From Haloarcula marismortui ATCC 43049 (lineage in GTDB: Archaea > Halobacteriota > Halobacteria > Halobacteriales > Haloarculaceae): 64,000 nt of DNA. Of this stretch, positions 35,281 to 44,774 are shown piece by piece. A program made the translations under genes and the position numbers. The stretch's first letter is position 1, and each line of letters begins with the position of its first letter. Under the pieces are notes generated by a model. It was given only the letters and a program-made list of their open reading frames with translations, did no database searches and had not been told where the DNA came from. Location: NCBI RefSeq assembly GCF_000011085.1, contig NC_006396.1, positions 1,798,001 to 1,862,000 on the forward strand, in the 5' to 3' direction.

Positions 35281-37629
35281 CTACGCAAACTCAACGCCGG
35301 TAATCTCGAAGCGTGCGCCGCCGTCGGCGCTCTCTGCCACGTCGACCGCCCAGCCGTGGGCCTCTGCGATGCGGTCGACAATCGCCAGCCCGAACCCGGA
35401 CCCGTTGTCGGCGGTCGAGTATCCAGCCTCGAACAATGTCTCGCGCTCGTCTTCCGGAACGCCGGGACCGTCGTCGGCCACGTAGAAGCCCCCTTTGATG
35501 GCACCGACAGTGATGTTCACGCTTCCATCCCCGTCGGCGGCGTCCACAGACTTCGTCTGGCTGCCCGCTGTGCCGTGGTCTACGTTTGTGTGTGCCTGTG
35601 AACGCGGCTCCCCCGACTCGTGTTTCACACCGTTGTCGGCCCCCGTCGGACTGCGCGTGGCACCATGTTCCACACTGTTCCGGAGCAGGTTCTCAAGCAG
35701 TTGCAACAGGCGCGGCCGGTCGGCGGTAATCGTTACGTCTCGTTTGTCAGTGTCGGTGAAGGCGAGCGTCCCGTCTTCTGCGTCCTGAGACACCATCTCC
35801 CAGGCATCCGCGACCGCGTCATGGAGCGAGACCGGTGCTGTCTCCTGGATGTCCTGTCCCTGGCGAGCCAGGAGCAACACGTCATCGATGATGCGTTCCA
35901 TCCGGTCGAGTGCAGTTTCGATGCCCTCCAGATGGCTCTCATCACCGGTTGTCCGGGCGAGTTGCAGCCGCCCCTGTGCGACGCTCAGCGGACTGCGAAG
36001 GTCGTGGCTAACGACGCTGGCGAACTCCGCAAGCCGGTCGCGCTCACGCTGTAGCTCCTGTTCTTGCTTTCGGATGTCGGTAATGTTGCTTGCGACGCCG
36101 AACACGGCAACCGGGGTATCCGGGTCAGACCGCTCACCCGTGTCGTATATTGGAACCTTCGTCGAGAGGAACTGGAGCGTCTCGCCGTCGATGATGAGTT
36201 GCTCCTCGGTCTCTATCGGTTGCCCGGCTTGCAGGACAGCACGGTCGTTTGCCCACGTCGTTTCAGCTGTCTCTTCGGGGAACAGCTCGAAGTCCGTACG
36301 GCCGACGATTTCCTCGTCAGCGAGCCCGGTAAGCTCCCGATAGCCGTGGTTGACGAAGAGGTACTGCCCTTCGTCGTCTTTCATAAACATCGGAGTCGTG
36401 GTGTTTTCCAGAATTGCCTCGAGCCGGCGCTCTATTACCCGCAGGTCGCGCTCACGTTCCTTGTGCTCGGTGATGTCGTGGTGGACGCCGACCATCAGTG
36501 TACTGTCGTCGTCTTCGATGGGTTGGCCCCGAACAGAGCCCCACTGTACGTCGCCGTCCGCGTCGATCATCCGGAACTCCCCGTCGTAGACGCTGTCTGT
36601 CTCGACTGCCCGCTCTATTTGTTCGCGGACTTCAGTGCGGTCCTCGGGGTGAATCAGTTCGAACACGGCCGACAGCGTCCCGCCGAACTCGCCGGGCTCG
36701 AAGCCCAAGAGTCGTTCGAGCGTATCGCTTAATACGACCTCGTCCGTCTCGTAGTCCCACTCCAAGACACCCGTTTCGCTGGCTTCCAGCGCCAATTGGA
36801 GTCGGCGCTCGGTTTCCTGTAAGTCGCGTTTCCGGTCTCGCTTGTCGGTGATATCCGTCAGGGTACAGACCACGCTTTCAACAGCCCCGTCGTCGTCGAA
36901 CAGCGGTGCGCCGTTCACCGAGAGTACCTTCTCGGTACCGTCCGGCCAATGGATCGTGTGCCGGGCATCGGATAGGGGCTGGCCGGTTTCGAGCACCTGC
37001 CGAAACGGAAGCTCCGCGTCCGGTATCGGGTGACCATCGAGGTCACGTATTTCCCATTCCGGGTCATTGTACAGCCGGTCTTTCAATTCCGATTGTGACA
37101 GGCCGAGGACATCGATAGCGCGCTGGTTGGCGAAGACAAACTGGCCGTCGCGGTCGAGTTGCACAACACACGACGGGACAGTCTTGAGGATCTGTTCGAG
37201 ACGGTGCCGCCGCCGCTCGGCCTCAGTCGCTGACTGTCTCGCTTCCACCGCGTTCTGGACCCGATTCGCCAGCAATGTGTACTGGTCTGTCCCGGCCTCC
37301 TTCTGCAGATAGTCGGTGACACCGGCCGAGATGGCGTCACTCGCGACCTCCTCGCTTCCCTTTCCGGTGAACAGGATGAGCGGGAGTTCAGGGTACTCCT
37401 CGCGGACGGCTTCGAGGAACTCGATGCCGCTGCGCCCGGGCATATCGTAATCCGACACGATACAGTCAAACGTCGACGATTCGAGCCGTTCCAGCGCGTT
37501 TTCCGCGTTTGACGCTGTTTCAACGCGGAGTCGGTCGTTCTCTTTTTCAAGGAACGCGGCGGCCGTCTCCGCGAAGTCCGGCTCGTCGTCGACGTGCAAC
37601 AGCCGAATCGCGTCGCGTGTTGATGTCAT
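35281..37629 (-). CDS. Hybrid receiver-PAS-PAS-PAS histidine kinase
   Basis: A 782-residue soluble signalling kinase. An N-terminal receiver domain has the phospho-acceptor Asp60 (IVSDYDMPG), with Lys110 in the position of the conserved Lys (DYLQKE). Three PAS modules follow at about 140-265, 275-390 and 395-525. The HisKA domain has the autophosphorylation site His542 (VVSHDLRSPLS), and the HATPase domain has ENLLRNSVEHG, DDGPGVP and GFGLAIV motifs. An insertion of about 40 polar residues lies inside the ATPase domain after the N-box. With no membrane segments, it likely senses an internal cue such as redox or light. No response regulator lies next to it. Confidence 0.88.
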   Translation of the reverse strand: MTSTRDAIRLLHVDDEPDFAETAAAFLEKENDRLRVETASNAENALERLESSTFDCIVSDYDMPGRSGIEFLEAVREEYPELPLILFTGKGSEEVASDAISAGVTDYLQKEAGTDQYTLLANRVQNAVEARQSATEAERRRHRLEQILKTVPSCVVQLDRDGQFVFANQRAIDVLGLSQSELKDRLYNDPEWEIRDLDGHPIPDAELPFRQVLETGQPLSDARHTIHWPDGTEKVLSVNGAPLFDDDGAVESVVCTLTDITDKRDRKRDLQETERRLQLALEASETGVLEWDYETDEVVLSDTLERLLGFEPGEFGGTLSAVFELIHPEDRTEVREQIERAVETDSVYDGEFRMIDADGDVQWGSVRGQPIEDDDSTLMVGVHHDITEHKERERDLRVIERRLEAILENTTTPMFMKDDEGQYLFVNHGYRELTGLADEEIVGRTDFELFPEETAETTWANDRAVLQAGQPIETEEQLIIDGETLQFLSTKVPIYDTGERSDPDTPVAVFGVASNITDIRKQEQELQRERDRLAEFASVVSHDLRSPLSVAQGRLQLARTTGDESHLEGIETALDRMERIIDDVLLLARQGQDIQETAPVSLHDAVADAWEMVSQDAEDGTLAFTDTDKRDVTITADRPRLLQLLENLLRNSVEHGATRSPTGADNGVKHESGEPRSQAHTNVDHGTAGSQTKSVDAADGDGSVNITVGAIKGGFYVADDGPGVPEDERETLFEAGYSTADNGSGFGLAIVDRIAEAHGWAVDVAESADGGARFEITGVEFA

Positions 37630-37842
37630 CGGGAGCGGTAGCTTGCTGACATATCAGAGGGCCGGCCACTTAGCGTGTTTGGCTGTGTGTTACATGCATG
37701 GTCGGCATCCACGGGCAGGTGTGAGCGTTTTCTGCAATTTCCAGCGATGTGCCTGCGTCGGGGTATCGCTTTGGCCGAACCCGACGGGCCAGCCGAACTG
37801 GCCCGACGAACACTTTTGCGCATGCCAACCGATATGCTGACA

Positions 37843-38373
37843 ATGCGTCGCATCTACGACTCGGGGGCGCTCCACCGTGACGACGAGGAGCCACAGGCTC
37901 CCACTGAGCGCGGGGCGCAGCCACAGGCCGCACGCAGTATCGACGGCCAGGCCTGGAGCGATCTGCTGATACCGACGTGGCTCCGCTATCGTGCGGTATC
38001 GGTCGATATCGAGGTCCCGCAGACGTCGTATCCGGCGGGAACCGAGGTGCCGTTCGTCGTGACGATGCAGAACGCGCTTCCGGTGCCGATAACGCTACCG
38101 ACGGAATCGCCGCGGCCGTGGACGTGGTACGTTGATGGAGTGCCAGAGGCATCCCACGTCGATAGCGTGCCCAGTGAGGACGGCAGCCTCCGATTTGACC
38201 GCGGCGAACGAAAGCAGTTCAGGCGACGGTGGGACCGGATGTTCCGAGTCAGCGACGACGAATGGGAGCCTGCATCAGCCGGGGAGTATACCATCAGCGC
38301 CGGACTGAGTGTGGCCAACGCCGGCGAGCGTGGCCTGTACAGCGAGACGACGGTCAGTATCAGCGAACGGTAG
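37843..38373 (+). CDS. Conserved haloarchaeal protein with beta-rich fold
   Basis: A 176-residue protein. The N-terminal 25 residues are acidic and polar (MRRIYDSGALHRDDEEP), and from about 55 on it is rich in beta-strand patterns (VSVDIEVPQTSYPAGTEVPFVVTMQNALPVPITLPTESPRPWTWYVDGVPE), resembling an immunoglobulin-like or transthyretin-like sandwich seen in accessory domains. No signal peptide or membrane helix is seen. Three in-frame ATGs (37822, 37834, 37843) are possible; 37843 is preferred because MRRIYDS is a typical haloarchaeal start. Function is unknown. Confidence 0.65.
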   Translation: MRRIYDSGALHRDDEEPQAPTERGAQPQAARSIDGQAWSDLLIPTWLRYRAVSVDIEVPQTSYPAGTEVPFVVTMQNALPVPITLPTESPRPWTWYVDGVPEASHVDSVPSEDGSLRFDRGERKQFRRRWDRMFRVSDDEWEPASAGEYTISAGLSVANAGERGLYSETTVSISER

Positions 38374-38402
38374 CTCCGCAAGCAAGGTTCGAGTGAGCGG
38401 GG

Positions 38403-39446
38403 TCAGGACCCGCTTGGGGTGGGGACTGGCGTCGGGGTCGGCTCCGGCGGTGTTTCGGCCGGAGTGGAAGCACTGTCACCAGTCCCGAATCCAGCACTTG
38501 GGGTCGCGCCACCGCCCGGGTCGGGTGCTTCGCCGTCGAGCAAGAACGAAAGCAGGTTCCCGATGAACACCTCGTTGTCGGCGTCGTATAGCTCGGAACT
38601 ACTGATGAACGTCGAGTCAGTGACAAACACCATGTTGTCGTTGCGGACGACTGTCGCGTACGTTCCGGTACGCCGCGTCTCCAGCGTCCGGGTACCCTCG
38701 ACAGCGGTGAACTTCGTCTCGGCGTCGCCGTTCACCACCGCGTAGCCGGCGGTGTCGAACGTAATCGTCTCGACACCGTCGGTCAGGTCACCATCGTCGC
38801 TCGGTGAGGCGTAGATGGCTTTGAAGTTGTTGTCGTTGGCCGCATCGTCGACATTGTACAGCTGTTCGGACCCCATCCGAACGCCGTAGCGCTCGGTGGC
38901 GTTGTTGGCCCCGAACGATACCGTCGTGGTCGACTGGGTGAAGCCGGTCGAAAGGCGGGTCTGTGTCGGTTCGGCGAGGACGACAACACGGCCGCCATCG
39001 TCGGTGTACTCCTGTAATGCTTCGCGTTCCGCTTCGGAGTAACTGCCGAGCGGCTGGACGATGAGTATGCCGTCGTACTGGCCCAGCGAATCGGCGAACG
39101 AGGCGGTGCCGGACGTGCCGTACTCGACAGTATGGCCCGCCTCGAACACTGCCTCAGTGATTGGTTCGAGTTCGGATTCGGACACCTGGTTGCCGTGGCT
39201 CGTATCGACGAGTATTCGCTTGTCACTTCCCTCAGAGTCGACCGAGATCGCCCCTTCTTCGGGGTCGACAGGGGCATTGACAGCGTCGGGCTGGTACTGT
39301 GACGGCGATTGACCGTCGATGGACTGGCCATCTGGCGGCCCCGATGAGCCCGGGTTAACGACTGCGAGAAGGAACGTGCCGCCCAGTATCACCACGAGGA
39401 CGACGATAAACACGGCAAGTGGCTTAACGATACGACCCTCAGTCAT
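38403..39446 (-). CDS. Membrane-anchored DUF4350 domain protein
   Basis: A 347-residue protein with one N-terminal membrane helix (LAVFIVVLVVILGGTFLLAVV) and an exported or cytoplasmic-facing domain. The central part (RILVDTSHGNQ, YDGILIVQPLGSYSEAEREALQEYTDDGGRVVVLAE) matches DUF4350, a glutamine-amidotransferase-like fold found next to membrane stress or ATPase genes. The C-terminus is Pro/Thr-rich and disordered. Its start overlaps the SppA-like gene's end by 8 bases, so the two are likely cotranscribed and act together at the membrane. Confidence 0.75.
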   Translation of the reverse strand: MTEGRIVKPLAVFIVVLVVILGGTFLLAVVNPGSSGPPDGQSIDGQSPSQYQPDAVNAPVDPEEGAISVDSEGSDKRILVDTSHGNQVSESELEPITEAVFEAGHTVEYGTSGTASFADSLGQYDGILIVQPLGSYSEAEREALQEYTDDGGRVVVLAEPTQTRLSTGFTQSTTTVSFGANNATERYGVRMGSEQLYNVDDAANDNNFKAIYASPSDDGDLTDGVETITFDTAGYAVVNGDAETKFTAVEGTRTLETRRTGTYATVVRNDNMVFVTDSTFISSSELYDADNEVFIGNLLSFLLDGEAPDPGGGATPSAGFGTGDSASTPAETPPEPTPTPVPTPSGS

Positions 39447-40398
39447 TGCGGATCACCGTTGCATTGTTGTCTTCGGCGGGGATTCCCCAGACGGCGTAGT
39501 ACTTCACCGGTTCCCGGAACGTCGTCTCACTGTTGTCGGGATGAACGAGATAGGTCACGTTATTCGCGCCCTGTACGGTTTCAGCGCCGGCAGGGACGAT
39601 GATGACGTTGAATTCGGCACCGCCACTGCCCTGATACACAACGTCGTACTGGTCGCCCTCGATGTCGTCTGAGAGTGCAGCGGCCCGCTCGATGGCCAGT
39701 CCGGTATCGCCGATCCGGTCGGCAAAGCCGTTCTCGGTCGCCTGTGCGCCGAGATACGTGCCTCCGTTGGCGACTTCCTCACGGGAGACCGTCAGTTGCT
39801 CGCCCCGATGGCGCATGACTGTCCCGACGAAGGACCGCTGGAGCACCTCGATATCCTCGCGGAGGCTGTCTTTGCTTATTTGGGCCTTGTCCGGCCCCGA
39901 GCGGACGAACGTCTCGCCCTGCTGTTCGACCTGCTCGATGAGACTCAGCGGGGCCTGGACGATGACGCCGATGCTGCCGACGTTCGAACTCGGCTTGACG
40001 ACGATCTCGTCGGCCGGTGTGATGCCATAGTACCCACCCGAAGCGGCCGTCCCCTCGACGTAGGCGACAACGGGCATCTCACTGGCGGTCCGGTTCACGG
40101 CGAGGTAGAACTCCTCGCTTGAGTCGACCGGGCCGCCGGGGCTGTCGACCCGGAGGACGACCGCCTCGATTGATTCGTTCGTTCGCGCTTCGCGGAGGTC
40201 CTGTTTGACGGCGTTGACGTTCGCGTCGGTTGTGCCGCCCCGAAGGGTGATGACGGCGACGCTCGGGTCGTCGTCACCACCGCTTGGCACGCCGTTCCAG
40301 ATGACCGGCGCGAATATCGCGGCGATGACGATGGCGAGCGTGACCGCGATCACGTACGACGCCGTCATCGCCGAGAACAGTTGATCTCTCCTAGACAT
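39439..40398 (-). CDS. sppA: SppA-like signal peptide peptidase (S49 serine protease)
   Basis: A 319-residue membrane-anchored protease of the ClpP/crotonase-like fold. One N-terminal helix (SYVIAVTLAIVIAAIFAPVIW) is followed by the protease domain with catalytic Ser120 in AASGGYY and general base Lys171 in SGPDKAQI, 51 residues apart, close to the spacing in single-domain bacterial SppA. It should degrade leftover signal peptides or membrane fragments. The C-terminal 60 residues differ from the bacterial family and include a beta-rich segment. The gene overlaps the DUF4350 gene by 8 bases. Confidence 0.85.
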   Translation of the reverse strand: MSRRDQLFSAMTASYVIAVTLAIVIAAIFAPVIWNGVPSGGDDDPSVAVITLRGGTTDANVNAVKQDLREARTNESIEAVVLRVDSPGGPVDSSEEFYLAVNRTASEMPVVAYVEGTAASGGYYGITPADEIVVKPSSNVGSIGVIVQAPLSLIEQVEQQGETFVRSGPDKAQISKDSLREDIEVLQRSFVGTVMRHRGEQLTVSREEVANGGTYLGAQATENGFADRIGDTGLAIERAAALSDDIEGDQYDVVYQGSGGAEFNVIIVPAGAETVQGANNVTYLVHPDNSETTFREPVKYYAVWGIPAEDNNATVIRND

Positions 40399-40525
40399 CT
40401 ATACATCCCGTTCGGACTGAGAGAGTAATAAACCCCGGTCGGCGTGCCCTGTCGCAGTCCGGCAGCCAGATTGGCTGTGACAGCAGCGACGAACGGTTAT
40501 TGGTATCCGGAGCGTGCAACCGGGT

Positions 40526-41410
40526 ATGGAGACCCGAGCACTGGGCGACACTGGACAGGAGAGCACGATGCTGACGTTCGGTTCGATCGCACTCAACTGG
40601 CTCGAACAGGAGGGCGCGAACCAGTTGGTCGAACTCGTGTTGGACCACGGCGTCAACCACTTCGACGTAGCACCGACCTACGGTGACGCAGAGCTGAAAC
40701 TGGGGCCGAAGCTCCGGCAGTACCGCGAGAACATCTTCCTGGGCTGTAAGACCCAAGAGCGAGAGTACGAGGGGGCCGCCCGGAAAATCGACCGGTCGCT
40801 GAACCGCCTCGGCATCGACACTATCGACCTCTACCAGATCCACGGCCTGGAATACGAAGACGAACTGGACACGATCACCGCTGACGGCGGCGCACTCGAT
40901 GCGATACGCGAGGCAAAGGCGGCAGGGAAGGTAGACCACATCGGGCTGACGAGCCACGGCAACCCCGGGCTCATCCTCGACGCCATCGACCGCATCGACG
41001 ACCTTGAGACGGTGATGTTCCCGCTGAACCCCGTCGTCGCCGGCAAGGACGGTGACGAGTACGACTACGAGGCCGTGCTGGACCGCTGTGAGGCGGAGGG
41101 CATCGGTACGCTGGGCATCAAGGCGTTCGCGAAGGGGTCGTGGCCACCGACCGACGAACTGGCCGAGGCCGACCGCCCGTACGCGAACTGGTACGAGCCG
41201 GTCGACACACCAGAGGACATCCGCGAGCGGTTCGACTTCGCCGCCGCCCGAGGTCTCGATACCATCGTCAGCCCCGGCGACCCGAAGCTCGTGAAGATGG
41301 TGCTCGATGCCGCCAGTCGCTCGGCGGGGATGGACGAGGCGCGCCAGCGCGCACTCATCGAGGAAGCGCGCCACGATGACAGTCCGGTGCCCGAGCAACT
41401 GCACCACTGA
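40526..41410 (+). CDS. Aldo/keto reductase family oxidoreductase
   Basis: A 294-residue TIM-barrel NAD(P)H-dependent oxidoreductase. The fold signatures are NHFDVAPTYGDAELKLGP with the catalytic Asp and Tyr, IFLGCKTQ with the catalytic Lys, and IDLYQIHGLE with the active-site His. The segment ILDAIDRIDDLETVMFPLNPV is usual for the AKR11/YdhF-like subgroup. The C-terminal third is less typical. Substrate is unknown. The ATG at 40526 gives METRALGDTGQEST, the normal N-terminus; a GTG four codons upstream is less likely. Confidence 0.88.
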   Translation: METRALGDTGQESTMLTFGSIALNWLEQEGANQLVELVLDHGVNHFDVAPTYGDAELKLGPKLRQYRENIFLGCKTQEREYEGAARKIDRSLNRLGIDTIDLYQIHGLEYEDELDTITADGGALDAIREAKAAGKVDHIGLTSHGNPGLILDAIDRIDDLETVMFPLNPVVAGKDGDEYDYEAVLDRCEAEGIGTLGIKAFAKGSWPPTDELAEADRPYANWYEPVDTPEDIRERFDFAAARGLDTIVSPGDPKLVKMVLDAASRSAGMDEARQRALIEEARHDDSPVPEQLHH

Positions 41411-41487
41411 TACTGTCGGCTGTAAGCCATTGAAAAATGGCACCACCAGAGGGTGGTGAATATCTACATAAAGTTACAGCAAACAGT

Positions 41488-42222
41488 ATGAGCGTGAACG
41501 GGGACGTTCCGGAGACGGTGACAGCGGCACTCGCTGACCAGCGGGTCGAGGGACGGGTCTGTCTTGAGGCCGGAGCCGGCGTCGGGAACACGACGGCAGG
41601 ACTGCTGGCCGCGGGCGCAAAACGCGTGTATGCGGTGACGAACGACGCAGACCACGCCGCGACGGTCCGGGACCGCATCGGCGACCGAAACGCCGACCGG
41701 CTGGCCGTGATCGAGGCTGACCTCCGGGCGACGCCGCTTGCGACCGACAGCGTCGACCTCGTCGCCGCCCACGGACTGTGTAACGTCCTGCCACCGGCCG
41801 AACTGGCCCCTATCGCGGCCGAACTGACGCGGGTCGCAAAACCCGACGGTTGCCTCGTCGTCGACGACTACGCGGTGCCGCCCGCCGACGCGGCTGTCAA
41901 CCGACTGTTCGCGCTGGAAAACGCCGCCGCGCGGGTAGTCGACGGCCGGCCGGTGCTGACGTTCTACCCGCCCGCCGTGCTGGTTGCCGTCTTCGCCGCC
42001 AACGGCTGGAGTGTCGAACGACGGAAGACGCTGCTGAACCCGGTCCCCTGGACCGAGGCTCATCTAGATGCCCACGCAGAGGTGGTGCGGGAGTACGCCG
42101 CGGCGCTTCCGGATTCGCTCGGGGAGCCACTGACTGCGATGGCTGAAGATCTGGTCGCAGCTATCGGCTCCGAGCGAACCGGGACGATGTACAGTCTCGC
42201 GTTCCGGCGAGCAGATGCGTGA
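41488..42222 (+). CDS. SAM-dependent methyltransferase
   Basis: A 244-residue enzyme. Motif I is VCLEAGAGVGNTTAGLLAAGA, motif II AVTNDADHAA and motif IV DSVDLVAAHGLCNVLPP, followed by a variable C-terminal half including VLTFYPPAVLVAVFAANGWSVE. The acceptor is unknown. The ATG at 41488 gives MSVNGDVPETV; 17 in-frame codons upstream lie in the promoter region, where CTACATAAAG near 41464-41473 suggests a TATA box. It starts 77 bases after the aldo/keto reductase on the same strand. Confidence 0.8.
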   Translation: MSVNGDVPETVTAALADQRVEGRVCLEAGAGVGNTTAGLLAAGAKRVYAVTNDADHAATVRDRIGDRNADRLAVIEADLRATPLATDSVDLVAAHGLCNVLPPAELAPIAAELTRVAKPDGCLVVDDYAVPPADAAVNRLFALENAAARVVDGRPVLTFYPPAVLVAVFAANGWSVERRKTLLNPVPWTEAHLDAHAEVVREYAAALPDSLGEPLTAMAEDLVAAIGSERTGTMYSLAFRRADA

Positions 42223-42332
42223 GCCGTGTTGGTGTCTCGTGAGGCGAGTCTGAACAGTGTATGCACCGATACAAACAGTCACGAATTTCTCAGCAGCCGA
42301 ACGGCTAAGGACGCCCCGGCCCACGTGCCGGT

Positions 42333-42659
42333 ATGTCACTCGATAGATTGGCAGCGTTCGACGCCGAACCGGAAGCAGGCGAAGTCATCGACGGAGAACT
42401 GGCAGTGACCGACGACGTGCTGGTGAAGGCGTTCGCGCTGGGGCCGGACGCGACAATCGACCCGCACGAGCACGACGGCGCGACGAACGTGTTCCACGTC
42501 GTCCGCGGCGAGGTGACGGTCCAGCAGGACGACACCGAGGAAGCCATCGCCGCGCCGGGCGTCGTCCTGAACGAGCGCGGGCAGGCCCATGGCGCGCACA
42601 ACCACACCGACGAGGTAGCTGTTTTGACTGCGAGCCTCTGTCCGCTGCCGGGACAGTAG
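42333..42659 (+). CDS. Small cupin-domain protein
   Basis: A 108-residue single-domain cupin. The metal-site pattern is PHEHDGATNVFHVVRGEVTVQQD, followed by a second half with NERGQAHGAHNHTDE. It could be a dioxygenase, isomerase or simple binding protein; this small stand-alone type is widespread in haloarchaea and usually unassigned. It converges on the TFB gene with 28 bases between stops. Confidence 0.82.
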   Translation: MSLDRLAAFDAEPEAGEVIDGELAVTDDVLVKAFALGPDATIDPHEHDGATNVFHVVRGEVTVQQDDTEEAIAAPGVVLNERGQAHGAHNHTDEVAVLTASLCPLPGQ

Positions 42660-42687
42660 AGAGTAACAGAGCGGGAGATACGACGGT

Positions 42688-43707
42688 TCAGGCGCTCGCG
42701 CCGGATTCGGTGCCGCTGGCCGCGTCGACGGCGCTGTCGTCGAGTTCCGACTCGGCTTCAAGCAGTTCGCGGTAGCGCTCGCGGATGGTCACGGTGCTGA
42801 TGTCAGTAGCCTCACTGACGGTCTCCTGGGTCATCTCCTCGCCGAGTAGGAGGCCGGCGGCGTAGATGGCCGCAGCGGCGAGGCCGACGGGGCTCTTGCC
42901 GCTGTGGACGTTCGCTTCCTTCCCCGCTTCGATGAGGGCGCGGGCCTGGCGTTCGAGGGCGTCGTCTGCGTCGAGTTTGGAGACGAACTTGCTGAGGTAG
43001 GTTGCAGGGTCCGGCGGGCCGACCTGCAGGGAGAGTTCGCGGTTGAGATAGCGATAGGCCCGAGTGAACTCCATCTCGTCGACGCGGCTGACGACAGCCA
43101 TGTCGTCAAGCGTCTGCGGAAGGTTCGCCTGCCTGACGGCAGCGTACAGCGCGGCGGTCGCCATCCCTTCGATGGAGCGACCGGGTAGCATCCCTTCATC
43201 GAGCGCGCGGCGGTAGATGACGCTGGCCGTCTCACGGGCGCTCTCGGGGACACCGAGGGCGCTCCCCATCCGGTCAATCTCGCCAAGCGCCTGCTTGAGG
43301 TTGCGCTCGGCGTGGTCGCGGGTGCGGAACCGCTCGTCCCAGGTCCGCAGGCGCTGCATCTTCTCGCGCTGGCGCGTCGACAGGGAGTTGCCGTAGGCGT
43401 CCTTGTCCTGCCAGCCGATATTCGTCGAGAGGCCCTTGTCGTGTTTCATCTCGGTCGTCGGCGCGCCGACCCGGCGCTTGTTGTCGCGCTCCTGACTGTC
43501 GAAAGCGCGCCACTCCGGCCCGTGGTCGATCTCGTCCTCATCGACGACGAGACCACACGACTCGCAGACGGTCTCGCCACGACTGTCGTCGGTGACGAGG
43601 CTTCCGCCACAGTCCGGGCAGGCGTGGCCAGTGCTCGCCTCGGACTCGGCCTGTTCGTCCGCACTTTCATCGCGTTCGTCGGGGGAATAGATGCTGCGTG
43701 TCGTCAT
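42688..43707 (-). CDS. tfb: Transcription initiation factor B (TFB)
   Basis: A 339-residue general transcription factor that recruits RNA polymerase to promoters with TBP and recognises the BRE. It has an N-terminal zinc ribbon (CPDCGG and CESCGL), the B-finger/linker segment (GPEWRAFDSQERDNKRRVG), and two cyclin repeats (about 125-215 and 220-310). A C-terminal tail of 25 residues is acidic. Haloarchaea encode several TFBs with different promoter sets, and this sequence alone does not say which. TATA-like CTATAATT on the minus strand lies near 43750-43758. A palindrome shared with an HTH_10 promoter lies upstream at 43782-43797. Confidence 0.95.
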   Translation of the reverse strand: MTTRSIYSPDERDESADEQAESEASTGHACPDCGGSLVTDDSRGETVCESCGLVVDEDEIDHGPEWRAFDSQERDNKRRVGAPTTEMKHDKGLSTNIGWQDKDAYGNSLSTRQREKMQRLRTWDERFRTRDHAERNLKQALGEIDRMGSALGVPESARETASVIYRRALDEGMLPGRSIEGMATAALYAAVRQANLPQTLDDMAVVSRVDEMEFTRAYRYLNRELSLQVGPPDPATYLSKFVSKLDADDALERQARALIEAGKEANVHSGKSPVGLAAAAIYAAGLLLGEEMTQETVSEATDISTVTIRERYRELLEAESELDDSAVDAASGTESGASA

Positions 43708-43781
43708 AGATGTCCTCTGCGAGCGCGTGGGACGCCCGCGGTCGTACCCAATTATAGGGGTGCATCCCCCATGACGCCTCG

Positions 43782-43797
43782 TTTGGCATATGCCGAA
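43782..43797. promoter_or_regulatory. Palindromic operator candidate, copy 1 (TFB promoter)
   Basis: TTTGGCATATGCCGAA is an inverted repeat around GGCATATGCC. It lies about 25 bases upstream of the TATA-like box of the TFB gene. The same motif with one change occurs at 44775-44790, in the divergent promoter of the neighbouring HTH_10 gene. Confidence 0.5.
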
Positions 43798-43945
43798 GTT
43801 CGGAGAAGTAATATCTATGTGTCACGTTCGGCGCACCACGACGTACAACTCTCACTCCCGCTGTTACCGCGTTCTGAACTGCGACGCGGCAGTATACAGG
43901 TAGTGCAGTGCAGTTCGGTTCTGGTGCCAGACGCGATACTGTCGA

Positions 43946-44737
43946 CTACACGCCCGAGCGACCGATACGGAGGCGTCCACCCTCGGCGACATCTTCGTCG
44001 GCCTGAACTGGCCCCATCGACCGCGTGACGAACGACCGGACGATCCACGCCTCCGCACGCTGGAGGCGGTACTGGAGCGTCGACCGTGACACGTCGAGCG
44101 TCTCTGCGAGGTCAGTGAGCGAGGTGTCCCGGGGCGTCCGGTAGTAGCCGTGTTCGACGGCAGCCTCGACAGCGGCCTGTTGTTCCGGCGGCAGCTCCGC
44201 CAGCGTCACGGCCTCGTCGACCCAGTACGAGGGGGAACTGAGCTGCCGGAATTCGACGGTGAGTCCCTCCCGGAGCTCGGATTTCATCTCCTCGAACAGG
44301 CCGTCGACGCCGGCGTCGCTACAGAGGAGGAGCCGCCACTCACACCGGCTGCCACGGCGCTCAGTCTCGACGAGGACGCCGCGGCCGACGTGGTCGATGG
44401 CTAACCGCGGAATCGAGTGACAGTCGCCGGCTTCCGACCGGTAGCTGTACACCGTCCGAGCGCCGGGGTCCGAGCCGATGACCTCGTACGTCCAGTCCGT
44501 CTTGCAGTTACGGGTTCCGATGCACTCGGTACACTGGACCGGGTCGTCGTACACGTCATCCAGCTGTTCAAGCGCAGTCTCCGGGCCGGCGACGCGCTCG
44601 AGCCGCCACATCCCGTCTCGTGTGACGTTGCACGCTATCGTCCGGGAATGGGTCTCCGGATAGTCGATGAACACGTCCATAACGGGGTCGACGTTCCACT
44701 CGTAGTCGATAGTGAAGATGAACTCTCGCATGTACAT
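43946..44737 (-). CDS. HTH_10 (Bat-type) transcriptional regulator
   Basis: A 263-residue regulator. The C-terminal region (LPPEQQAAVEAAVEHGYYRTPRDTSLTDLAETLDVSRSTLQYRLQRAEAWIV) is the HTH_10 domain, followed by an Arg/Gly-rich tail of about 25 residues. The N-terminal part (MREFIFTIDYEWNVDPVMDVFIDYP, CTECIGTRNCKTDW, CHSIP) is paralogous to the sensor region of the gene at 9424. The ATG at 44737 is used, with another at 44731. A TATA-like GCGTATAAGC lies about 20-28 bases upstream on the minus strand and a palindrome follows further upstream. Confidence 0.8.
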   Translation of the reverse strand: MYMREFIFTIDYEWNVDPVMDVFIDYPETHSRTIACNVTRDGMWRLERVAGPETALEQLDDVYDDPVQCTECIGTRNCKTDWTYEVIGSDPGARTVYSYRSEAGDCHSIPRLAIDHVGRGVLVETERRGSRCEWRLLLCSDAGVDGLFEEMKSELREGLTVEFRQLSSPSYWVDEAVTLAELPPEQQAAVEAAVEHGYYRTPRDTSLTDLAETLDVSRSTLQYRLQRAEAWIVRSFVTRSMGPVQADEDVAEGGRLRIGRSGV

Positions 44738-44774
44738 CCCGTTGCGTGTCGAGTGGCTTATACGCACTGTCTCG